Positions 55,456-64,000 of a stretch of DNA of 64,000 bases are shown piece after piece. Each line of letters opens with the position of its first letter. Position 1 is the first letter of the stretch. A program made the position numbers and the translations under genes. Origin of the DNA: Smallanthus sonchifolius (Eukaryota; Streptophyta; Magnoliopsida; Asterales; Asteraceae); assembly GCA_023525975.1 (NCBI GenBank), contig CM042023.1:20757501-20821500 (forward strand), read 5' to 3'. The notes under the pieces were generated by a model. It did no database searches. It saw only the letters and a list, made by a program, of their open reading frames with translations, and had not been told where the DNA came from.

Positions 55456-58400
55456 ATGATTCACGAATCACACATTCCTGGCGCTAATCGTCAGAAAGAA
55501 GGGGATTCCATCGCCGATTGGAGCCCTGTCAACACTAACGTGAATCAATATATCGCTAACTTGTTAGTTCTTCACTCTTGTTTGATGTTGTTATTCAAAT
55601 TTATATTTGTAGTTTTTGATTATTTGTAATTTTATGTTTTCCTGTAGTGCCGATAATTATATGCAAACAGTTGATAACAATGAGTGGATAGGTGACCTTT
55701 TAAATTGCTTGGACCAGCCATGCCCGACTTCGATTGAAACTCCACAGGTGAGACTATTTTGTATGAATGTATTTAGATCTTGATGTTGTTATTAGTTTTT
55801 AAATTTTAACCTGAAATTTTATAGGGATATGGTGTTGTAAAGTTAAATCAGCAGGGGGCATGGGATGTTAGTCATAATCCAATGGTGTCTCATGGAGTTA
55901 TCCCCATGATGTCTTCGAGGTTCAGTAACTCTGATTCGTCCATGAATGTTGGATACAACCCTCAATATTTGGGAGGTATGTTATGTTCTTTGTACTAAAC
56001 TGGATGTGAATTAAGTTTTTTGTATGCATTTTAATGTACATAATCAAATTCTACAGGATCTTTAATCAAGAATGTTGCTAGCACAGTGACACCTGGTGGT
56101 CTTGTGTATCCTGTTGGTCACTCATCAGCTCAAAACTTTCATCAACAGAAAATTTGTAACCCGATCTTGTACACTATGGGCTTTCCAGTATCAGCAAATG
56201 GTGTGCAACCAAGTTTCCAGAGCAATCCTGAGGCTACTCGCTTTTTGGGTACCATGTATAACACTCAAACATCAAATTGGGGGACATTTTTGCAACCTCA
56301 GGTTGTTATACCGGGTTCCGGACGGCCCGGTCAGTGGGTGCGTCAGCTTCCAGCGAGGGATCAGTCAAACGGGTTTAAGATTCCACGGGTTGGTTCATGG
56401 GAATTGGGGCAGGGTCGACCGCTTGTTGCTGAAGGAAGTAGTTCAAGTCGCAACTGTAATGACTTGAATTGCAATATTTGTGGTCCGGTTACTTTTGGCA
56501 TGACGTCTAGAAAAAGAAACTATCATTTCGGGGGGGCCAGTAATGAATCTTGGAGTGGCACTAGTGCTGTTATGGAATATAGAAAACAAAAGTATCCCTT
56601 TGAGCCCGTTAATAGTGAATCTTGGGTCGGGAGTGGTACTGATCTAATGGAGTCTAAGAAACAAAAATATCACTTGGAGCCCGTTAATGATGAATCTTGG
56701 GTTGCCAGGAGTACTCTAATGGATATAGTAACAAAAGGTTATCTGCCTTTTGACCTGCCACCTTTGGAACAATGGCCCAATGGTAGTGAAGATGCCTCAG
56801 GCCCTAACGGGCCTGATGGAAAAGATGGATCAAGTCAACTAGGCCCAAATGTAAGCTCTGGTACTCTTATGGATGTGTACGATAGCTTTATTAAATTTTC
56901 TGCTTCTACAAAGGATGCCATGCCAAATAGTGAAGATGCATTGGGCCCAAAAGTTAACAAGGTACCACCCGAGTTGAGCTGTGAAGAAAAAGTAACATGT
57001 GGTTTTAATTCAGCTTTAGATGATTACGAGTCCGTTTTGGAGTCAATGAAATCTATGGAACCAAGTGTATTGGAACCAGAGAAGACAAGCACACAGATTA
57101 CATCTTTTGATGATAACGGGCCAGAGGTGGAGGCCACGAATTTTAAGAAACCAAGTGCCTCATTGGCTGATTGTTTTGAAGATAATGGGTCAGGGTTGGG
57201 ATCCATGAATATTAAGAAACAGAGTGCCTCATTGGCTGATTCTTTCACCGCTTCTCAAATCAAAGAACATTTGTCAAGTTTTAACCAACATAAAGAGGTT
57301 CATACTTGATGCATCATTTCCTAGCATATTTTTAGATATAAAACATTTCATCAAATAACCTAATATACATATGTTTTATGCAGGACATATCAAGAAACAC
57401 AACACCTTTGGAAAGTCAAAATCCATGCCAGTTATGCTCCAAGCATAAGCTTTTGCTGGCCCCCACACCCGTATATTGTTCATCTTGTGACTTGCGGATC
57501 AAGCAAAAGGTTAAATATTATCGGTCAACAGATGAGAACAACAACATACAGCATAGCATTTGTACTGGATGCTTTAATGGATCTCGTGGGTCAACTATTA
57601 TAACCCGTGGAGGTTCTGTTTCCAAAGCGAATCTTCACATGGCAAAGAACGATGAGGAAATAGAGGACTCGGTAAATTAACCTTTTGTTTTTCATCTAAG
57701 TATTAATTTATTCTACAACCTTAAATGACCATTGATTATTGTTTTCTTGCAGTGGGTGGCGTGTGATAAATGTCAAAACTGGCAACATAGAATTTGTGGT
57801 CTATATAATAATGAAACAGATTTAGAAGGGAAAGCAGAATATGTTTGTCCAAAATGTTGCTTAAAAGAAATAGAAAACGGAACAAGAATGTCGTTACCAA
57901 AAACTGTTCTGGGAGCAAAAGATTTGCCACGAACTAATCTCAGTGATCATATCGAGCAACGACTTTTTACTCGAATGAAGCAAGAGAGAGAAGAAACCGC
58001 AAAAATTCTTGGAATAGTATCAGACGAAGTAAGTAAATAATATTTCTGTATTTTTTTAATTAATGTTAGGTAAAATATATAAAATTATCGTTATTGATAT
58101 TTTTTTTAAAATTTTGACAGGTACCGGTGGCAGAAGGTCTTGTTGTTAGAGTAGTGGTATCTGTTGACAAAGAGTTAGAAGTCAAGAAGCAGTTTAGAGA
58201 TATATTTCATGGGCAAGATTATCCAGAAAAAGTTGAATACAGATCAAAAGTAAGTGTAATTTTATGCTTCATGTTTTATTAGTATATACTTTAAACTAGA
58301 CATCTAACATTTTTATTTTCTTTTGCAAATAGTTGATTCTTTTGTTCCAGAAAATAGGAGGTGTGGATATATGCCTCTTTGGAATATATGTACAAGAGTT

Positions 58401-60519
58401 TGGATCAGAGTGTAACGGGCCTAACAATCGGTGTGTGTATATCTCATACATTGATTCAGTCAAGTACTTTCAACCCGAAAGAAAAACTGCAAGTGGAGAA
58501 CCTCTTCGGACCTTCGTTTACCATGAAATATTGGTATTTTTCTTTTTTAAATCTGTTTAATTATTATCATCTAGAATAATGATTTATGTTTTGTGATACT
58601 TAGAATGGATACCTGGAACATTGCAAGAAAAGAGGTTTTGCATCTTGTTATATATGGTCGTGTCCTCTTATAAAAGGCGAAGATTATATATTTTACTGTC
58701 ATCCGAAGACTCAGAGGACTCCAGAGAAGACTAAGCTACGACAGTGGTATGTAAACTTGTTATTTTTTTTTAATTATTATTGGTGATCATGATATAACCC
58801 GTTAGGGAAAACTGTTTGTTTGATGGTTTAATTATGTTTTATGAAGGTACAAGCTAATGATTAAGAAAGCTGTGAAAGATGGAATTGTGGTAGACCAGAC
58901 TAATTTATTCAATGAATTTTTCATTCCATCAAACATTAAGATAAGTGCAGCACGTTTGCCATATTTTGATGGTGATTGTTGGTCACAAGTTGCTGAAAAT
59001 ATAAGTAAGAAACTTGAGGATGAAGAAAGTTCTGGAGGAAGATTGTGTATCAAGTCACGTACTAAGCGAATCTTGAATGCAAACGGACAAGAAACCCCCA
59101 CAAAGGATGCTTTAGTGATGCACAAAGTAAATAATTTCTAGTTTTTAATTTCTTTATTATTTTATACTATTTTTATTTCTGTCATTCTAACTTGAATTTC
59201 CTGTATTGATGTTATAGCTCGGTGATGTAATACTGCCTGAGAAGGAAAACTATATGATTGTCCGGTTACAGCACGTGTGCACATCTTGCAATGAAGTAAT
59301 ATTATCAGGAAGTCGATGGTTTTGCAACCAATGCAACAAGATTCAGTTATGTTCAAGGTGAAATTATTTTCATTTTTATAATTTATGTTTTTTAGCATCT
59401 TGAATTATTCATCATTCTCACATTAATTGTTCATTGCCAGATGTGTTTCCCCGGATAGATTGCACAAATGCGGTTCTTGTAAAAATGCTCCACTCTCTGA
59501 GGTGAGTTAGTTATGAGACAACACGCTCATTGTCATATTTTTCAGATTTTTTAAGTTTGTTACGGGTCAAAACTGGTCGGGTTGACCCGCCAAGACTTTT
59601 AGCTTATTAATATTTTTATTATTTGGTGTTTCCAGGATGTACTGAGCTATATACCCGTTGACACTAAGGATAATGACGATGTGCTTGTGAATAAATTCTT
59701 CGACACTCGTGATGATTTCTTGAACAAGTGCCAAAAGTCTCTATACCAGTTTGATACACTTGGTCATGCAAAATATTCGTCTATGATGATCCTATATCAT
59801 TTCAAACACAATCTTGCTGTCCAACCAAAAGTTGACACCTGTCATACTCATAACTTAATCCCCCCTTCAGCAGAGGTTACCTCTGAACCCAGAAAGGAAC
59901 AACCTCAGAATCAAAAAAACGAGACGGTAAGAAATGATAATAATTTTCTTTTTTTTTTGAAGTAAATATTCTAAACTTGTTTTCTGTACTGTTTGTGATG
60001 GCAGTTAAACAGGGCTCTAGATGCTTTAATTCACGCGTCTCAATGTAAAACCAAAGACGGTTGCTACCCAGATTGTCAAACGGTCAAAATGCTTCTCCAA
60101 CATGCTTCTATATGCACTATGGGGCGCCGTAATGGTTGTGAAACTTGTCGAGGAGCATGGTGGATATTAAACAACCACGTAAACACGTGTACAAAGCCCA
60201 ATTGTACTATACCTCGTTGCACGTAAGTCACTATTCATTATTATTGTAATTATACATTTGAGTAGATCCAAACGAACCCATAAGTTAACAAAAATTACCT
60301 GAATCAACCTATTGATGAACGGGTCATGATTAGCTGGTGTAATTATACATTTTTACAGTTGTTAATATGCCCATCTTGAATTACATTATCCATCAGTTTG
60401 CTTATCTCATCTTGAAACAGAGTCGGTTTGCTGACATGGTTTTTGTGCATTTGTTATTCACCAGGGACATAAGGAAGGAGAGAGCAACACTTACTAGAGA
60501 TCAGATTTTTACAAAGTAA
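55456..60519 (+). CDS. HAC: HAC-like (p300/CBP-type) histone acetyltransferase, gene B, 15 exons
   Basis: Exons: 55456-55562, 55648-55747, 55825-55975, 56057-57297, 57384-57671, 57753-58028, 58121-58249, 58333-58533, 58604-58746, 58847-59126, 59218-59357, 59441-59501, 59636-59926, 60005-60222, 60465-60519; 1226 residues, all phases fit. Domain order equals gene A: cysteine-rich part (CQLCSKHKLLLAPTPVYC), PHD-like finger about 630-680 (WVACDKCQNWQHRICGLYN), KAT11 about 722-970 (LFGIYVQEFGSECNGPN, RLPYFDGDCW), one ZZ finger about 985-1030 (VCTSCNEVILSGSRWFC), TAZ about 1137-1209. The N-terminal part is longer and glycine/serine-rich, with SESW repeats (residues about 280-330). The exon 9 start reads NGYLEHCKK where gene A has IGYLEHCKK. 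The second ZZ of HAC1 is missing. Likely a nuclear co-activator. Confidence 0.9.
57115..57249 (+). repeat. In-gene repeat in HAC gene B (about 23-residue unit, two copies)
   Basis: DDNG...NFKKPSASLADCF is followed by EDNG...NIKKQSASLADSF. Gene A has the same doubled unit at 49228-49370 (NIKKSSGSLVDFF, NIKKPSVSLADSF). The repeat therefore predates the gene duplication. Confidence 0.8.
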
Positions 60520-60711
60520 CCAACTGACTGGTTCAAGATTGGAGTCTTTTTGGTACAGTTTATATATAGGCTAACTTGTGTAAATATGAAGATTTTAGTT
60601 TATGCAATTCTCGTATTTGCATTTTATGGATCTCGTAGAACATCCAATATATAATAAATTTCATCGTTATATTTGCATTTTATGGTTCTTGTAGCTAAAA
60701 GACACATATAA
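60520..60711. other. 3' flank of HAC gene B
   Basis: AT-rich, with ATTTGCATTTTATGG repeated at about 60618 and 60672. Confidence 0.5.
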
Positions 60712-61058
60712 TGTTAGCCGATCGGGGCTAATTCCCACTCGGACGAGTCGGTCTCAGGGCCGGTTTCGAGCTTATGGAATTGGGTCAAGTAGTTAATTAA
60801 TTAATTAGGGATAAATCAAATTAGTTGTATTTGATTTATGATAGCTAATTAGTCCGGTGGATAAAACATGTGGGTTTATTAATTGTCTAATTAGGAGTTT
60901 GTATCTTTCCGTAATTGTAACCGAGTAATGGTGTCTATATAATCTAATCGAGCTTGTGATTATGGTTATGTGAGATTAATCTAGTTTTGAGTTATTTTAT
61001 GGATTAATAATATTGGAGAGCTTATTTCAAATTTGTGTGTTTAACGATTGGGAGTTGA
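60712..61058 (+). repeat. 5' LTR of the Copia element
   Basis: Starts TGTTAGCCGATCGGGGC just after the HAC gene B 3' flank and ends just before the PBS. The exact end is uncertain because no second LTR is in view and a CA end is not obvious. Confidence 0.65.
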
Positions 61059-61060
61059 AT

Positions 61061-61073
61061 TGGTATCCGAGCC
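61061..61073 (+). other. Primer-binding site of the Copia element
   Basis: TGGTATCCGAGCC differs by one base from the usual TGGTATCAGAGCC, complementary to initiator Met tRNA. Confidence 0.8.
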
Positions 61074-61452
61074 AATTTCAAACTCTCAATCGAATCCAAG
61101 GTGATCAGCATCGTGTGAATCGGTGATCAGGGGTTAAGACCAGTAGCCCGGTGCAACTGGTTATCGGCAAACAGAAAGAGATCAGCTTGCGGCAACAAGC
61201 TAATCGGCGACGGCAGCAACAACATGCTGTTGTTGCGGCTGCATGTGGGAACGCATAACCGGTCAAGCTCCGATCAGGGTGTTCTCTCTGGTAATCACGT
61301 TTTTGCGAGAGGTATTCGTAACTAGGATAGCAACGTGTGATTGGTTTCAAGAGATATTCAGAGCTAATCGCGAAGAACTTGTTCCAAAGGACTGGATCAG
61401 GGTTCTAGCACACCACTGACATACATTCGGTGAAAGAAGAAACCGTTTTCTA

Positions 61453-62300
61453 TGGCTAAAAGAGGTGATGAACGAGTTGTGGTTAATGTCAAAGATCAGA
61501 GTTCCACAAGTTTGTAGTGTCCGATGCTAACTGCAACAAACTATAACATCTGGGCAACCAGAATCAGGGCAATATCCAAAGTTCACGGGATATTGCAAGC
61601 ACTCGAGCCTGGAGATCAACAGGTCAATGCAAAAAAGGATGATATGGCAGTTGCCTTGTTACTTCAGGCTATACCAGAAGAACTTGTGTTTTAGGTGGCT
61701 CAGTACGAGACTGCAAGGGAAATCTAGGAAGCTTTAAAGACTTGGTGCATAGGGGTGGAACAAGTACGGGAGGCAAGAGTAAAACAGTTGGAGGTTGAGT
61801 TTGAATAACTTAGAATGAAATAGTCAAATTCGATTGACATGTTCGCAGCTAAAATCAATCAATTAGTCACCAAGGCGACTAGCCTTTGAACACAGTTTGA
61901 AGACAAGAAACTTATCAGGAAGTTTTCAGGGTCTGTACCAGCTAAACAGGGCCGAGAACAGGGTCAAGGGCGTGGGTCTAAAAACTAAGGTCAAAGGGTA
62001 ACGACAACCGGAAAAAAAGGAAGAAAGATAAATATGAAATATAGTGTTTCATGTGTGACAAGTTTGGTCACTTTGCCTCTACTTGTCCAGAACGGAAGAG
62101 GGGCCAAGAAGCAAATTTAGCTGAGGCGGAAGAGCTAGATCCGTCTCTGTTTATGATGAGTTGCATGAATGGGACGGTTTACCTGAACGAGCAAAATGTG
62201 ATTTCAAAGAAATTCGAATATGAGCATATGGAGGAGAATTTGTGGTATTTAGATAACGGAGCATCAAACCACATGACGGGAAAAAAAATCATACTTTTCT
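61453..62300 (+). pseudogene. Copia gag and protease pseudogene
   Basis: Begins MAKRGDERVVVNVKDQSS, then TATNYNIWATRIRAISKVHG (gag). A zinc knuckle CFMCDKFGHFASTC (CX2CX4HX4C, 62045-62086) and the protease motif WYLDNGASNHMTG (about 62241-62280) follow. Stops at about 61516, 61692, 61723, 61806 and 61887 break gag. Most would revert to CAG, CAA, CGA or TGG by a single transition. Confidence 0.85.
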
Positions 62301-62619
62301 AAGTTGAATGAACCGGTAACGGATAAGGTTTGTTTTTAGGATGATTCATGTGTTAATATTGCGGGTAAAGGCTCGATTTTAAAACCGGTGAACATAGACT
62401 CTTGACGGACGTTTATTATATTCCGAGCCTTCGAAGCAATATAATAAGTTTGGGGCAAGTTACTGAAACGGTGTACAAAGTTGTTATGAAGGACGAGTTA
62501 TGTTAGTATACAATAAGGCGAGAATGCTAGTGATGAGGGCCTTTCGTTCGAGGAACTGATTGTACAGGATCAAATTATCAGTTGGTTATCTGGTTTGCTT
62601 ACTATAGAAGATTGACGAT

Positions 62620-63300
62620 CCAGTTTGGCTTTGGCACATCCGTCTAGAGCATCTTAACTTTGAGTCAATAAAGAAGCTTAGCACCAAAGGAATGGTACGT
62701 GGCATGCCTCATATTATTAATCCTACTAACGTTTGTGATTCATGTTTGACAGGGAAACAAACTCAAAAATCATAATTGAAACAAGCAAGTTATTAGGCTA
62801 CAAGACCACTTGAGTTGTTACGGTGATCTTTGTGGCCCAATTACACCTTCTACATCGACGGGAAATAGGTACATGTTTTCGATTGTTGATGGCCTCGCAT
62901 GCTATATATGGTGTTTCTTTCAAAAAACGAAAGACCAAGCATTCGAGGAGTTCAAGGTTGAAAAAGACAGGGTTAAAGATTGGCACGTTTAGAACCGATC
63001 GTGGAGGAGAATTCACATCAACCGAGTTTAATGATTGGTGTGAGTTGCAAGCAATTCGGAGGCATCTTACGGCTCCTTATTCACCTCAACAAAACGGGGT
63101 GGTAGAGAGATGAAATCAGATTGTAATTGGTATGGTACGGTGCATGGTGAAACAAATGGAAGTGCCTCAAAAATTTTGGGGTGAAGTAACTAAGCATGTG
63201 GTTTATGTCTTAACCGGAGTCGAACTAAAGCGGTTATTTCAAAGACACCATATGACATATTACTGAACCGGAAGCCTAATTGGAGTATCTAAGAGTATTC
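62620..63300 (+). pseudogene. Copia integrase pseudogene
   Basis: The GAG-pre-integrase part has LWHIRLEHLNFESIKKL. The core has the catalytic aspartates in YGDLCGPITPSTSTGNRYMF and FRTDRGGEFTSTEF, and the glutamate in PQQNGVVER. A frameshift at about 62985 separates the parts and a TGA at 63112 follows VER. Confidence 0.88.
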
Positions 63301-63392
63301 AGATGTGTGGATTTTGCGGCTTAACACAAGGTTAATCAACAAAAGTTAGACGACAGAGGAAAACCAATGGTTTATTTTGGTACTAAACCGTT

Positions 63393-64000
63393 TTGAAGGC
63401 ATTTCGTATGTATGATCCGGTTTCAAGGAAAATCTATATACGAAGAACTGCTTATTGTATTGAAAATCAAAGTTGGCCATGGGATCGAAAAGAGACTGAA
63501 GTTGAAAATTTTGTTATTCAGTTTTACTCTGAATCTGAACCAGACTCCAATCAGCTTAGCAAAGGATTGGGACCTACTCCGAAAGGTGATACAGGGCATG
63601 CACCTGAGCCCGACACATCAACGGCAGTCACATCGCTACTGCCATCTGCGGCGGCAGTAGGTAGTTCGCCGACGACAGTGGTGGCAGTTAACTCGCCGGC
63701 TGCGACGACGGCTGGTTCATTAACAGGGGGTGGAAACGGTGGTTGAGCCAACCACACTGCGTTGATCATCGAGACCGAAAGCAATTGCACTAAAATTCAA
63801 TGATTTTGTGATTCAAGATGGAGTAAATCGAGGAGAATCCAAGGAATTGTTACTAGTTACAGATGACGAACTGACATGTTACTCCCAAGAAAAAGGTAAC
63901 AAGTTTTGGGCGAAAGCAATGCAAGTTGAGTTAGAAACTATAGAAAAAATAAAATAAAACGTGGACTCTAACGTAACTTCCGGCGAATCATAAGCCCATA
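63393..64000 (+). pseudogene. Copia integrase C-terminus, linker and start of RT
   Basis: KAFRMYDPVSRKIYIRRTAY is the integrase C-terminal signature. A serine/threonine/alanine/glycine-rich linker follows to 63746. A new frame gives RPKAIALKFNDFVIQDGV and FWAKAMQVELETIEK, the entry to the Copia RT; the sequence then hits a stop and the window end. Confidence 0.8.

Larger units (their letters stand above)
60712..64000 (+). mobile_element. Ty1/Copia retrotransposon, 5' part, decayed, cut by window end
   Basis: 5' LTR 60712 to about 61058 (TGTTAGCCGATCGG...), PBS-like TGGTATCCGAGCC at 61061-61073, gag from 61453, zinc knuckle, protease, integrase and the start of RT, in Copia order (integrase before RT). 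The frame is broken many times. The 3' LTR lies beyond the window. Confidence 0.88.

Noticed and set aside
1..64000. CRISPR array, operon or biosynthetic gene cluster
   Set aside because: Repeats are minisatellites or transposon ends without regular spacers; genes are spliced plant genes of unrelated pathways.

Overview
The window is plant nuclear DNA: AT-rich, with long spliced genes using GT-AG introns and dense LTR retrotransposons, Helitrons and MITEs. The gene families (trichome-birefringence-like acetyltransferase, isoprenylcysteine methylesterase, plant HAC acetyltransferases) point to a seed plant. The long chromovirus LTRs ending in TGTGACA suggest a eudicot, possibly Asteraceae; that last point is inference. 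All coordinates and splice sites were read by eye, with no database search.

Layout. 1-16791 is the 3' part of a large Ty3/gypsy element of the Tat/Retand type: decayed integrase (+ strand), an 87-bp tandem array, a long antisense additional ORF (aORF) and a 3' LTR. The aORF is split by two insertions: a 2.65-kb probable solo LTR (1682-4332) and a complete chromodomain gypsy element on the - strand (4753-13936, TSD GGTGT). 17019-20970 is an intact two-exon TBL gene whose ATG lies only 228 bp from the LTR; its 2.6-kb intron carries three small transposons. 20971-26164 is intergenic with two hAT-type elements that have 8-bp TSDs. 26165-31377 is a Helitron inside a Helitron. The inner one carries a broken CDPK gene fragment and two related hAT MITEs with perfect TSDs. 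31565-35740 is an intact 11-exon ICME-type gene starting 188 bp from the Helitron end. 35741-47400 holds a truncated Copia element, a PIF/Harbinger transposase remnant, SINEs (one with a 17-bp TSD inside a Harbinger-type MITE), foldback elements and microsatellites. 47594-52986 and 55456-60519 are two tandem, intact, compact HAC-like histone acetyltransferase genes (about 1001 and 1226 aa). 60712-64000 is the 5' part of a decayed Copia element that runs off the window.

Function. The four intact genes are unrelated in pathway (cell-wall polysaccharide O-acetylation, prenylcysteine methyl-ester hydrolysis, and two histone acetyltransferases), so this is ordinary plant gene order rather than a cluster. 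The HAC pair is a local duplication with the same exon pattern and a matching promoter core. Both copies lack the long N-terminal TAZ-containing region and the second ZZ finger of canonical HAC1. The most unusual biology is in the transposons: an antisense spliced ORF in a Tat-type element, its 87-bp repeat, an extra coiled-coil ORF ahead of gag in the chromovirus, and the gene-capturing Helitron nest.
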